Source: Cyclaneusma minus | Lineage: Eukaryota; Ascomycota; Leotiomycetes; Marthamycetales; Marthamycetaceae | DNA length: 64,000 nucleotides | Direction: 5' to 3' | Assembly (NCBI GenBank): GCA_037179335.1 | Contig: JAKZHN010000041.1 | Span: 1-64,000, forward strand | In this document: positions 1 through 18,685 of the stretch, piece after piece | How the letters are laid out: each line of letters begins with the position of its first letter | How positions within the stretch are numbered: the first letter of the stretch is position 1 | Program-made: the position numbers and the translations under genes | Notes under the pieces: generated by a model | Database searches by the model: none | What the model was told of the DNA's origin: nothing | Seen by the model: the letters and a program-made list of their open reading frames with translations, nothing else

Positions 1-7140
<7,140 letters not shown>

Positions 7141-7997
7141 CTATTAAATTTCCAGCCTTGCTATAGGCGCGCGTACGGCTTATTTTGGGGCAATGCTGGT
7201 AATACCGAAGTTAAATAAAAACTTACCATTGTGCGGCTGCCTAAGCGGGGTAAGCGCGTGCATCCTACAGCGTGCATATAGTGGCCCCCCGATTCCACCG
7301 GGCCGCTGCAGAGATCGTACGTATGTGACGGACCCGGTAATTTGGGAGCGGGTAAAGGCCGCCGAAGACCCTATTGGGCGAGCCGCGAGTCGGTTGGGGA
7401 TCGCAATCGTGAATTAGCAACTATATCAACTCCAGATAACGCCATATTGGCTTCCGGCAAAATGATTGACTGATTGCACGTCAAGTGAATAGGACGTTTC
7501 ACATCCCCTGCCAAGCAGATGCTCCCGGGAGTATATATCACCTCGTGAACTATAAGCAGTGTTCTAAAACGAAGAGAAGTCAATGTTTCTTGGCTTCTTG
7601 CATTTTCATGTTGAGTGCTGTTGAGCTCGGCTTCCGGAACAGCTGTAAAACGTCAACCGGAGAAATGGAAAGCATCGATATACCAAAGCAAATATCATAT
7701 CGAGCAAGATACGATGATAGCCAACCATGTTAATTCCCTTTTCTATATACAACCTAGCGGATCTTAATCATCTAACAATGCACCCCCGCGCCTTCATAGG
7801 ACTCGTGGTATTCGCAATGCCCAACCGATATGCCGCCATCCCTTTTCCATACCAATTGGTGTCCAACTCCTGGAGATAAAATGCTGTCTAATATGCCGCC
7901 AAAATACTCGAGACTTTTGAGTATGTGCAAACAAGATTGTTCAGATCGGTCTCGCCCCCCTTCAACCCCTCATGTTCGTGAAGATATGTGGGAGAGT
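7141..7997. other. Transition from AT island to genic DNA; no gene seen
   Basis: Base composition changes sharply around 7140-7200 from nearly pure AT to balanced, with a GC-rich stretch around 7225-7390. Short open frames here have no recognisable product. The right part is the 3' flank of the aminotransferase gene. Confidence 0.6.
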
Positions 7998-9325
7998 CTA
8001 GGCGGAAGTGCCCTTCTCGTTGACCACAACGCCCCATGGGTGCTGCTCGTTGCCGAACATGATGTCCTTGAGCCAGGCCTTCATTTGTCCGGCGTAGACA
8101 CCAGTGTCACCCTTCTCCATAGGAATGGCGAGATCGAGGCCGCGGTAGTGGATCTCGGAAACGGGGCAGACGAAGTACTGTTACACGTAGTCAGTATCAA
8201 GATTGCCAACAATACCAAGAGAAGAAAACTCACAGCCGTTCCACTAGCAAAAGCCTCCACCATTCGGCCCTCCTTAACAGCCTCGAGGACCTCGGTCATA
8301 GTGAACTTTCTCTCCACAACATCCACCTTCTCCAAGCCATACTTGTTGCCCTCGCCCAAACGCTCGCGGGCGAGTTCCAAGATGCTCCTTCGGGTAACAC
8401 CAGGAAGGATGATCTTGTCGTCGATTGGTGCCGTCACCAGTTCCAATGCGCCAGCCTTGTTCCTCCAGAGCACGAAGAAGTTGCTTGCGCCAGCTTCCGT
8501 CACGGAGTCGTTCAACAGCCACAAGACCTGGCTGTAGCCCCTGGCCATCGCCTCCTGCTGCGCCAAAAAGGTAGGCGCATAGTTGGCTCCCAGCTTGGCG
8601 TATCCGAATCCTCCTGGCCATGCGCGCACCATATCATCCTGGCTAGCCAAAAGTCTCAATCCCTTTGGCTGAGACAGATCAGGCATGTATGTTGCGATGC
8701 AGAAGAAAGTCGCTTCCTTCGCAGGGCCAACGCCCAGAGCTGCACCAGTACCCATCATGGTGGGACGGAGGTACAAGCAGTGACCTGCCAGGTCCTTGGG
8801 CAACCATTTGGGACCATCCACCTCCATCAGGGCCAAAACCAGTTTCTCGATTTCCTTGGGCTCGAATCCAGGGAGCGTGATGCGGGAGCAGGAAGTCAGG
8901 AAGCGCTCGGCGTTGCAGTCCGGGCGGAAGAGACGCAGACGGCCGTCGTAGCCACGGTAGCACTTCATACCTTCGAAGCACTCGGTAGCGTAGTGGAAAA
9001 CTTGAGTGGTTGGCATAAGGGAGAAGGGGCCGTAGGGCTTGAGCTCAGGGGCTTGCCAGCCGGTCTTGTTGTTCCACACTGCCACGACCATGTGGTCGGT
9101 GCAGTCTGCCATTGTGTAGCGCTCGGGGTGGTCCAGGCCAGGAACGGCCTTGGGGGATTGTGCGAAGTTGTAGGTGAGGGCGGAGGCATCGAGAGGGGCG
9201 AGATGTGAGTTGCCGCTGTTGATAGCCTTGGTCTCAGCCAGCTTCGTAGCCAGGGCAGCGGCGGTGAGTTCGGCAGCGTTGTCGACATCCTCTCGAGGAG
9301 TGTTGTCGAGCGCGGAGGGAGCCAT
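7998..9325 (-). CDS. Branched-chain amino acid aminotransferase
   Basis: Two exons, complement(7998..8177, 8234..9325); 423 aa. The intron of 56 nt has GTGAGT and TAACAG borders in phase 0 and splits the conserved ASGTA/YFVCPV segment. This is a PLP-dependent class IV aminotransferase that interconverts Leu, Ile or Val with their 2-oxo acids, using 2-oxoglutarate/glutamate. The PLP-binding lysine is expected at about residue 244 in YAKLGANYAP, and the family signature EAGASNFFV follows. The ATG at 9325 gives a soluble protein. An in-frame ATG at 9430 would add 35 residues with several Arg and hydroxyl residues and almost no acid, so a longer mitochondrial form is possible. The gene is transcribed towards the AT island and lies about 0.9 kb from its edge. 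Confidence 0.93.
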
Positions 9326-10563
9326 GCTTGCTGGGAGGTCGGAGAGGGTCAATTGGTAGAGAATTCGTGTAGAACGATTCGTAGAAGTAGAGAAAAAATG
9401 GACAAAGAAAACGGGCGGGACAAGACTCATTTATGCTACTTAGTCATAATAGGGACGGGGGGCAACGAGCATAATACTAGTGGCCGCCAAAGGGTTTGCA
9501 AAAGTGGTATCAAAGAATGCTTTACCGCATACCGGGCAACAGCACGGGGGGGAGATCCATCGACATCCGAGCGGCTGTGCTTCCTAGTGGGCTATCAGGC
9601 CATCAAGGCCGTCGAGGCCGTCGAAAAGCATGAATTGACAGTTGGAAAGCCGCTGGAGGCCTGTATCTGTGCCTCGTGGATGCGGTCTGCCATGATGATG
9701 ACGGGCGGTGGCCATGGAGACGGGCGATTCTCGGACTTGGGCTGAGACGAAAAAAAGCGAAGAAAAAGTGGGAGAGCCATGGCAATGTGCTCCACGGCGG
9801 AATGCGAAAGCTTTTGTCCGTTCACACCGACCTCGGCAGCCGAGACTAACCGCTGCCGCGTCGATGAAAGAGCGCTGACCGAACAACCGCCTTGTTAAAG
9901 CCGTGCTGCCGTCGAGCCGAGCAGTCGAGGGCTTGAGAGATAAATCATCATAATTGGTCCCATGCGCCGAGATAGAGACTTGACTGCTGCCAAGCGCGCA
10001 ATATCCGATTGACGCTCAAAAGCAAGCTGTGATCAGGACTGGAGAAACGGCCTTCATCTTTCCATGACAAATACTCGACCTACCTTTGTGGTCGGTGTTC
10101 CGATGTTGCAGCTCTGTTGTGGATATATGCAAAGAAAAGGAAAGATATCGAAAGCCGGCGGTTGGTGAACTTCGAATTCTGCAAGTGACTCTGATGCCCC
10201 CATAGGCATGCCCTGCTCCAATGCCTTCTTTTTGAACCTCCGGTGATACAGTCGGACGACAATAGTCTGAGCCCCCTTCCTGAATTCAATCTTGATTTCA
10301 AGGTATTCTCAAGCACTGGGAATATTCAAGATTCCAGATCAATAGGTATATTCCCAATAACTGGGCGTACCTAATGGTGAAGGGGCGTTCGGACCTTTGT
10401 CTCCTAACTGTATAAAAACTGAACTCCGTCAGGAACACTCCGCTGTTCGACGGTCTGTCCGCACTTCAGCCTATCCATTCAAAGGGTATATCTATCGCAC
10501 GTGTTGAACGCCGACCATGCTAAACGATGGACCCGACCTTTTCTCTTCTCAGCAATGTTGCAA
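9326..10563. other. Intergenic; promoter region of the aminotransferase
   Basis: About 1.2 kb between the aminotransferase start and the ECT1 stop. Overlapping short frames on both strands lack any family resemblance. A TATA-like TATAAAA lies near 10412, but it is not clearly placed for either gene. Nothing else is seen. Confidence 0.5.
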
Positions 10564-12035
10564 TCACTTCGATTGCTCTTTCAGTCGCTGCTCCTCTTCC
10601 ATCATCTCTCGTCTCCGTTGCGCCTCTTCGCCGATTCCTTTCACGCCTTTCACGCGTTGTCTTTCTTCATACATCTCTCTACCTTTCATGATGCGCTGAA
10701 CGATGGTGCCGGCATTGATGTTCTCGAACTCATGCTGGCCGATCTCTTTGTAGATGCCCATCTCGCGAGGCGCCGTATAGGGGTCGTAGGTCAGGGGCAT
10801 GAATGATGTCGGGCCGTGGTAGACGGCGTCAGGCGTGCCGAAGGGCAGAGACTCGAGGTATGATTTGGTGGGTGTGAAAGGGGCCCCAAATATGACGGCG
10901 TTGACATACTGGTGCTTTTGTCAGCAACCAATGAAGGGGAGGAAAAAAATTAAACAATATCCTACCTTGCATTGCAGAACGCAAAGGCCGCGTTCGTATA
11001 TATTCATAATGGGATAGTTGACCCCTTTCCAGTGGTTGATAACCTCGTCATCGTGGACACCAACGACCAAGAAGACCTCGTCCTTGTGCTCTGCTTGGAC
11101 GACTTGGTTGAGAAACTCGATATGGCCGGGTCCAAACAGATCGAACCCGCCGTCAACGTAAACGATCTTCTGGCCTCCCCTTGGGCCCACTCCGTCAGCA
11201 AATTTAGTGAAGACTCCCTTCTCTTCCTCGATATGATCTTTCCGCGCCGTAAGAGAAGCAGTCCAGAACCAGATGTCCAGTCCAGGATCTAGGCCTGATT
11301 CATCCGTAGCATATAGGCGCATTCGATCCGACATATCTTTACCAACAGCCTTTCGCTCTGCCTCGCTCCCAGAACCTTCTTCCCCGGCCAGCACGTTCGT
11401 AAGGGACTTGATGAAATGTGTTTTGGTGCATAGCAGCATCCGGCCGACCAGATCCGTAGTTGATATGCTTGGAGTTCGCTTCACGACTTTGAATCGTCCT
11501 GCGGCCTTTACAAATCGGTAACAATCTTCTCCGCTGCTGTCAGAAGTGATATCGTCGCCGTGAACGACGAATTGGCAGCCGTAGTAGGATATCCAGGGTA
11601 GTTGGGTGACATAGGGAGCGCCAGGTACCCAGGTGGTAACCCATCGACAGGCTCCGACTGCGGCGATTCTTCAGCAGTCAGTCAGCATGACATGGATTCA
11701 TGTCGAGGGTGGAGAGGTTTTGTCTACCTCTCTGCCAGGTTCATGACCGTGGGGCCTTTATTCTCCAGAATGTCTTCATCAGAATGGATGCCAACAACGA
11801 GCTCGTTACCCAGCTGCCTTGCTTGCAACATTGCTCCAGCGTGGCCTATAAAGTATGGCATTAGCTCAGGGTCCTCCAACATCAAGTGGGTGACAGTACC
11901 ATGGTGGAAGAAGTCCCAACACCCATCGAGCCATATTCTGTCGTCTCGGATTGTGCTGCTGTGGGTTCCTGGAGGTTTGGGATCATTGGGACCAAAGCCC
12001 AGTTCTTTCAAATCGGCGGCATTGCGGTCGGCCAT
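10564..12035 (-). CDS. ECT1: Ethanolamine-phosphate cytidylyltransferase
   Basis: Four exons, complement(10564..10908, 10966..11668, 11728..11845, 11900..12035); 433 aa. It makes CDP-ethanolamine from CTP and phosphoethanolamine, the middle step of the Kennedy route to phosphatidylethanolamine. Two cytidylyltransferase domains are visible. The first has the H44-H-G-H47 nucleotide-binding motif (in WDFFHHGHAGAM) and a RTPSISTT segment matching the family's RTxGxSTT. The second has VDGGFDLFGPGHIEFL, where the first His of HxGH is Gly. Intron 1 (54 nt) cuts exactly inside the first HxGH motif and is stop-free in frame. An upstream in-frame ATG at 12080 is an alternative start. The gene is head-to-head with the next gene. 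Confidence 0.93.
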
Positions 12036-12750
12036 GATTGCGAGAAGCAAGTCTCTAGGGATTGACGCAAAGCGCGCCATCAATTGCAGCAGGTCCACGC
12101 CGCCTTCGAATGCGGTTAGAGCAACTATACTGGTGGCGGGATATTTAGGGATTAGGGTCTGAATATGGTGAATCAATTGATATCGACTCCAGCCGAGGGG
12201 TTGAGGGGTAAATTATGGGGGGGCTAAACATCGAGACCCTCAATGAATACCAGGTACGAGGGAAGGATTATCAGACTTCTTCGTTCCTTCTAAGACTCTA
12301 TTAAGATCGGTGTTGTTCCCCAGGTTTCAACCCAGCACCTTGGAAATTGTTTAGGCTCGATTGCATGAAGGCTTTCCATGCTTTTGTAAATATCATTGGC
12401 CCGGGTTGAGGGCATGAGCGGGAACTACCTTAACGGGGGGATTGGTCTGCCTGATTCGTGCTGTGTTGACAGTGCATGAAGGAAGGCGACAATTGGGCAC
12501 ACCGGGACAGAATCGAGGCCCTGAGCAGTGAACCAAGGGCCAACCTTCTTTATTTGCGGGACCATATCAACTCCCACTGCCCCCTCCCTCCGCCGTCGCC
12601 GTCAAGCCCATTCATTGAACCAGAACGACCCAGCCTCCCGGATACCCCTCGATCTCCCCCTGGATTCATGTTGCCGCCTTCGACCCAGCCTAAACCCGAA
12701 TAGTTCAACGTGCATGTCCAGTGACTCCACAGTCCTCGGTCGGGCCAACA
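12036..12750. promoter_or_regulatory. Shared intergenic promoter, ECT1 / unknown gene
   Basis: 715 bp between two divergent start codons. Short open frames in it (for example from 12476 and 12528) are proline-rich and unrelated to any family, and probably lie in leader sequence. No specific site can be named. Confidence 0.45.
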
Positions 12751-14169
12751 ATGCCCAACTCGCGCAATAATGGCCGCGGCTTGTTCACTTCGCGTTCGAG
12801 CTCCTTTTTCCACAGGTCGGGGAATGGAACCCAGCCTATCGAGAAGCGTCCGGTCGAGGAGAAGCGTCCACTGGCAGTCACCAGTCACGGCCCGGGCACT
12901 CCTGCCCTGCAATCCGAGCCCTGGCAGAGCGAGATAAACGAAAGACCAGCCACCGGCCGCAAGAACTCGTCAGCCTCGACCTGGTCCCGAAAATCCCGCC
13001 CGTCGTCCTCTTCCACACAACATTCGCCTGCGAACGAGAAATACGACCCGTTTCCCCTCTCTTTGCAGACGGTGCCGTCGCGCAAAGCCTCCGTCTCCGA
13101 ACGGCAATCCGCTGACATTCTGGGACACCGCACTGATTATAGCAGCATCCCTCTCCCCTCCTTCCCCCGGCCGGACTCAACCTCCTCTACCGCGCCATAC
13201 TCAAATATGCTTCAATCGCAGTTTAGCAGAAATGAAGCCAGGCCCGGCACTGCTGGCTATCAGTCCAATGGCCCGGCTCTTGCGCTCACCATGTCGCAAG
13301 GCCAGGGTCCGATAAGTCCTACTCTGGAAACCATCACATACCAGCACATTCAGGAGATGGCATCCAAACGGATATCCACTCTCGACTATCTGAGAAAAGC
13401 GTAAGTTTGCTTGCCTTGCCTCGTCTGATGTGATCTTGGCTAACACGAGGCACATAGATCCGATGGCCGGGTATACTGGTTTAATACATTACTCTTCACA
13501 AAGGGCGATATTCAGAAGATGCCATACTTCGACTCGCGCAAGCTGGCAAGGCGAGCCACTAACTTCCTCCTCCTCGGCCTCTCTATCCCCGCAATAGTAG
13601 ATCTCAACGCATCCACGCCCACCGACTTTCTACGCAGTCTGCTCGCCCTCTTCTCCGAATTCGAGTCTTTCCAGACCCATCACCCTGCCGACGGCTCCTC
13701 ACAATCCACTCTGTCACGGGCGCGCCTGCCGCAGATGTTCAAGCGGGTAGGCGGGGGAAACAAGGGACGACGAGCAAGCTCAGCTGCGGAAATTGGTCTG
13801 CCGATGGACAACGATCCTAACGATACGAAGAACTCGAACGGCAACTTTCTGGGCTGTGACACTGATCTGCTTCCCGGTGAAGAATACACGTACCTCTCCA
13901 CGCCCTCGCTGCCGTTTGATCCCGACTTTTACGAGACGTTCGCGACTTTGTGCGATGTCCTGATTGATTGCTATACGAAGCTTATGACCTTGATTTCGAG
14001 TCCCAAGGAGTGCGGTCCCCATGTTGCCGAGATGTTTACGAAAGCGGATTCAAAGGTCCGTAAGCTCATTATCCAGAACATCGTGAATCAATTCGAGGAT
14101 AGCAGTAGGGCTGGCGTCAAAGGCGAAGTGGCAGGAGTTGGGAAAGTCGTCCTGGGAGGTCTTATGTGA
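12751..14169 (+). CDS. Conserved fungal protein of unknown function
   Basis: Two exons, 12751..13400 and 13458..14169; 453 aa. The intron (57 nt) has GTAAGT and CATAG borders in phase 2. The ATG at 12751 is the first in frame; the codon at 12721 in the same frame is GTG. The N-terminal 190 residues are Ser/Pro/Arg-rich and look disordered (RGLFTSRSSSFFHR). The folded part begins near ISTLDYLRKASDGRVYWF and continues through MPYFDSRKLARRATNFLLLG, a helical region interrupted by a polar loop with KGRRASS. Codon use and the conserved-looking C-terminal half argue that it is real. I do not recognise a named domain and assign no function. Neighbours (ECT1, RAE1) give no clue. Confidence 0.75.
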
Positions 14170-15627
14170 ACGAGGGACCGAGGGCGCAACTGTACGACTT
14201 TTACGACGCAAGGGTAGCCTGGAGTACACTTTGGCTGGTGCAGCGAGCATAAGTTGGAGCGTTCTTGGCGTGTTGGGCTGTACTGGACAGGGACATGTTT
14301 GCAAAGGATTGCGGACTTTTATTATACCCCATAGCTTGGCTAGCTTCAACTTTGTATTGTATTCTGGGCTCTACTCAGCGCATAGAAAGATCCCGTAGCT
14401 CAATAGGCTAGCTTCGACTATGTACTCGTGCGCTGGCTCTACTCAGCGCATAGAAAGAAGACGAGAAGAAAATTGGCTATAGTGTTCATCAGATACCATA
14501 ACGCAAATTGTGTCATCAACAGGAGCAACCGCTTTTTACACGGGCTCCCTCAGTGCTTGACTCTATTTTGGTAATCATCACCTGAACAGCCACCGGGTCC
14601 AGCTCCTTCGACAGAGCATCTGAGCCCACCAGACATCGAAGCAGAGCAAGCCTTTCGGTGAAGAAAGGGTAGAGTGTGTCCGCCCTGCTCGTCAGCCAGT
14701 GAACTCCGCTTTCCATAAGCTATAGGCCCGTGAACCAAATGAAAAAGGTTGAACTCCTCGCACCAAGAATAAGCCCCATCGAGTTCCCCCTCTCCATCCG
14801 CCCAAGAGCAGACAGAGAGAGACAATCGCATAACTATCATTCTCGACGAAAAGCACCCCACCAACCACGACATCTCACCTCAGTCCACAAGCTTTGACGG
14901 ACCCCATCACCTCCTCGCTCCCACGCACTGTAGATTCCCAGTCAGCCAACCCAAGAAGCAAGGACTCATATCTTCATCCACAGCGTCTCCTCAAGCCACC
15001 CAACCAGTACCCCCACAGCGAGCAAAGAGCAAGTACAAACGGCGACAGGGCGGAGTGAAAAGAGAGAGAGAATGGGTCGGAGGGCATGAGCCGCGGTGCT
15101 TCTATGGCGGCGCGTTTCCGCAATCCTCTGTGCAAGCACAGAGGCCGTCCGGGGACTTTCTCCCAAAGCATGGTGCAAGCCTTGCAAGCAAGAGCGAGCG
15201 GAAGCAGAACTCATACGAGTATGAGAGCGCTTCTGTGTGTGAGCTTCGACTGCGATTCTTCGGGCGAGAGAGTTGTCGAGAAAAGATCGAGGAAGCTGTG
15301 CGCAAAATAATTGAAGTAGCTGGATAATTTTTAGCGGCGGGCTAGTGGATTAATTATCGGCCGAGCGGCCGACGCGCGCTTGTGGCTATATGTACCGACA
15401 GGCGCGTGGATCTGGGCCGCAGCCTTGGAGCTCAAGGATTGCCTGCAGAAGAACTGCGACAGCTCTGCGATTTGTAGTCTGTTCTCGCAGCTCGTGGAAG
15501 AAGTTTACTTTGCTGGGAGGTTGTACGTGCTGCATCTATAGCAGACGACTGCCTGAAAACACGAACTCCAGCTGGTAGTCCTCTTCGCATCGAAACCACC
15601 CGCCCTCCTCCACCTTCCACCGTCACC
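14170..15627. other. Intergenic upstream of RAE1
   Basis: About 1.5 kb with no credible gene. It contains a 68-bp tandem duplication (annotated separately) and, near 15360-15627, the C/T-rich leader that precedes the RAE1 start codon. Confidence 0.5.
14338..14458. repeat. Tandem duplication, 68-bp period
   Basis: GGCTAGCTTC begins at 14338 and again at 14406, and a 24-bp block starting GGCTCTACTCAGCGCATAGA recurs at 14367 and 14435, both with a 68-bp offset. The middle of the unit has diverged. It lies just past the stop of the upstream gene. Confidence 0.85.
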
Positions 15628-16842
15628 ATGGCAGGTCTCTTCGGCCAACCGTCGAGTGCTACCACCAACGCCAACGCCCTCGGTGATCTTTCGAAAGACG
15701 TTGCATTGGCCCAGCCGCCCGACGACAGCATCTCCGCCCTCCGATTCAACACGAAAAACGATTTCCTCGCCGTATCGTCATGGGACAAGCAGGTCCGAAT
15801 CTACGAGGTCCAATCGAACGGAAACAGTGTGGGAAAGTCTGCATACGGCCATGATCAGCCAGTACTTGATATCGACTGGTCCCCAGTAAGCCACCTGCCT
15901 TTCTAAAGAACACCCAAGTCGATCAACAGCAGACTGACCAAGACTTGTTCAATAGGATGGCACCAAGCTCGCCTCCGCCGGCGCCGACAAGGTAGCTAAG
16001 CTGCTCGACCTCAATACTGGCCAAAACGCTGTCGTCGCTGGCCATGACCAGCCCATCCGCTGCTGTCGTTTCGTCGAAGTTCCCAGTGCCGGTGGCCCTA
16101 TCCTGGCCACCGGTTCGTGGGACAAGACTGTCAAATACTGGGACCTCCGCACACCAAATCCGATCGCTACCCTGCAGTGCCAGGAACGCGTCTACACCAT
16201 GGATTCCCGAAACAACCTTCTTGTTATCGGAACCGCAGATCGATACATCAACATCGTGAACCTGAGCGATCCGACCAAGTTCTACAAGACGATGCAGAGT
16301 CCCCTGAAGTGGCAGACGAGAGTAGTAAGCTGCTTTATCGACGCCAGCGGATTCGGAGTCGGCAGTATTGAGGGACGCTGCGCTATGCAGTATGTCGAGG
16401 AGAAGGATTCCAGGCAAGCCTTCCCTATTCACCCTTATAATCGGTTACCTTACTGAACGCTAACCAAAATCACTTGTACAGCTCGAACTTCTCGTTCAAG
16501 TGCCACCGCGACGCTCCCTCGAACAACATAACTAATGTCTACGCCGTCAATGCCATCTCCTGGCATCCAGTTCACGGCACCTTCTCGACCGCCGGTTCCG
16601 ACGGCACCTTCCACTTCTGGGACAAGGACGCCAAGCACCGCCTCAAGGGATACCCAAACGTGGGCGGCAGCATCTCCGCCACAGCTTTCAGCAGAACGGG
16701 AGATATCTTCGCGTATGCCGTCAGCTACGACTGGAGCAAGGGCTACCAGAACAACAACCAACAGTTGCCGAACAAGGTTATGTTGCATGGCATAGTCGGT
16801 GACGAGTGCAAGCCGAGACCGAGCGTGAAGAAGACGAGGTAG
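15628..16842 (+). CDS. RAE1: mRNA export factor Rae1/Gle2 (WD40)
   Basis: Three exons, 15628..15885, 15956..16413, 16482..16842; 358 aa, normal for the family. It is a seven-bladed WD40 propeller that binds nucleoporins at the nuclear pore and supports poly(A) RNA export. Diagnostic stretches are SWDKQVRIYEV, the spliced DIDWSPDGTKLASAGADK, GSWDKTVKYWDLR, PLKWQTRVVSCF, SIEGRCAMQYV and the spliced SNFSFKCHRD. The N-terminus MAGLFGQ is also typical. Intron 1 is GT-AG; intron 2 (16414..16481) must use a GC donor, AG|GCAAGC, because no GT site keeps the conserved frame. Further downstream is the convergent unknown gene. Confidence 0.95.
16414..16481 (+). other. GC-AG intron in RAE1
   Basis: 68-nt intron with donor AG|GCAAGC and acceptor TGTACAG. 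It joins EEKDS to SNFSFKCHRD in phase 2. The GCAAG donor extension is the usual form of fungal GC-AG introns. Confidence 0.85.
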
Positions 16843-17545
16843 GAAAGGGATGGAGCAAGAGAAGGAATGAGGAGACGGGCTGACTTATGGGACTCCAGCA
16901 AGCGATAAATCCTAGGATACGGACAAGAAGTCGAGAGGAATTTGCGATCACGAGAGATGGGAATATGATCCCGCGGATACCAAAAGGCGTTCTGGTGTGG
17001 AAAGCCAATCGAGAGAATACCAAGTTCTGTGAGAAAACAAGAGATCGCATAGGAAGCTCACTAATGATGAAGCTTTCACCAATACATAATGAAGTCCCAG
17101 GCATGTTCTCTGTGGTGAAATTTGGTTCACTGCCAACTTTATTGTCTGTTTGAGCTAGATGAGCTAAATGAGGATAGTTCCGCCGTTTGACCCATTGAGA
17201 TGATTTGCATTTTCCCACCCAGTGCCGCCCCGAAGATTCAACCCCAAGCAAATTGCCAGCTATGAATACCGTTCAACACCATAAAGATATAGGTCCTCGC
17301 GAGCTAATGGGTGAAAAGAGCGAGAGGCTCAGAAAGCAACAAAAACCTCACTTCTAAAAATGAGGGGGATGGCGAGGCTCGACGGGAGAGCAAGCCAACT
17401 GACAGACATGGCAGCATCGTGGAGATATACCGGTTGGGGTAGAGGCGCTAGAGACGTAAAAGCCAGGCCATAGTGAGGGCGACGACCATGGTCAGGATCG
17501 GTTTCAGGACTGCGAAGATGACAAGGCAAGTCAAAACCAGCCCCC
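16843..17545. other. Convergent intergenic region
   Basis: About 0.7 kb between the stop codons of RAE1 and the next gene on the other strand. Open frames are short and unrelated to any family. Nothing else is seen. Confidence 0.5.
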
Positions 17546-18685
17546 CTAGTTGACCGGTTTAAAGATTTCCTGCAAGAAGGTCGACGCCTGCGTTTGCCAC
17601 GTTTTGGTGAGTTCCTATTCTCAAGTCAGCAAACAGCCCTCACCAGAAGCCTGAACAAAAGAGACCACAACACCTCGACTTGTGAGTACACCCTGATTGA
17701 CTAGCAGCATAGGCAACATTCAGACACGATATGAATGTGAAGGGGGCACATTACCTTTTCAGACGAAAGGAAACAGCCCTTCATTTCCTCCCTTAGCTTC
17801 ACTACATGGACTTCGAACTGCTCCTTCCACACCCTCAACTCGAGGTCCAACTCTCTTTCCATTTCCTTCAGCGTCTGCTTCTCTCCCACGTTGCTCATCT
17901 GCCTACTGACTTCATCCAAATCCACGTCCTCAAACATCTCCACGCCGTAAGTACCCATACCCAGGGACACCATTTCGCCTTGCACGTCACGCCATTCTTT
18001 CCAGTAGCTTTTGATTTGCTGCTTCTTGGTGCTGAGCAGGGTGCGGAAGGCTTCGACTTGCGGACCAATCACAATGTTTGCGCGGGTGATATTGCCAGAT
18101 CTGGTGATGGTTTCTTGCTGGACAACTTCTTCTCCAAGAGGCGAGAGGATGGATTGCGTGACTTGGGCGTAGTCGTTGATGTAGGCGGTGTTAGAGGCGA
18201 GGAGGACGTCGAGGGCGGCCTGGTGGTGGGCGAGTGTAGTGCTGAGGGCGGTGGCGTTCTTTTCGTAGATGCCGGTGCGGACGCCCTCGATAACTTCTGT
18301 GCTCCAAGTTAGTGAAAACATAGCTACTTGATGGCGAATTATAATCAAGCGAGAAAATAGGCAGACAATGTTTGGAAAGGCTCATACCGGAATATTGTTC
18401 GGTGAGCTGCTTGCGTGGCTTCTTGCGCTGACGCTCACGGTGAACGGGCTTCTGGATAGGGAGACTGCCAGGACGAGGGAATCCACGCTTGTAGACGGCG
18501 GCGGCTGAGATGCTGGGACGCGGTTTGGTTGGTGTTCGAAAAGCGCTTGCTGCATCCGAGGTTTGCTTTGTAGCCCTGGAAGTCGGGACTGACATTGTTT
18601 TATGTCTGGCTGTCGCCATTCGGTCCGTCAAAGAGGGCATTTTTGCTGGTCGGCGAACAGGACTGCCTTGTTTCGCTGGGGGCAT
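17546..18685 (-). CDS. Conserved helical (coiled-coil-like) fungal protein, unknown function
   Basis: Three exons, complement(17546..17614, 17755..18296, 18388..18685); 302 aa. The first about 90 residues are basic, Ser/Thr/Pro-rich and disordered (MPPAKQGSPVRRPAKMPSL, then HRERQRKKPRKQL). The rest is almost all helix, with heptad-like runs such as KKQQIKSYWKEWRDVQGEM and KEMERELDLELRVWKEQFEV. The last exon adds a short amphipathic tail, ELTKTWQTQASTFLQEIFKP, in the correct phase after a 140-nt intron. That exon is only 23 codons with stop and would be easily missed. I recognise no named family. A basic disordered head on a helical rod is compatible with a scaffold or chromosome/cytoskeleton-associated role, but that is speculation. 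Confidence 0.72.

Noticed and set aside
7830..8537. 235-codon plus-strand open frame
   Set aside because: Lies antisense to the aminotransferase, which has clear family motifs.
12476..12770. Proline-rich short frames before the unknown gene at 12751
   Set aside because: No splice or frame link to the downstream coding sequence; probably leader.
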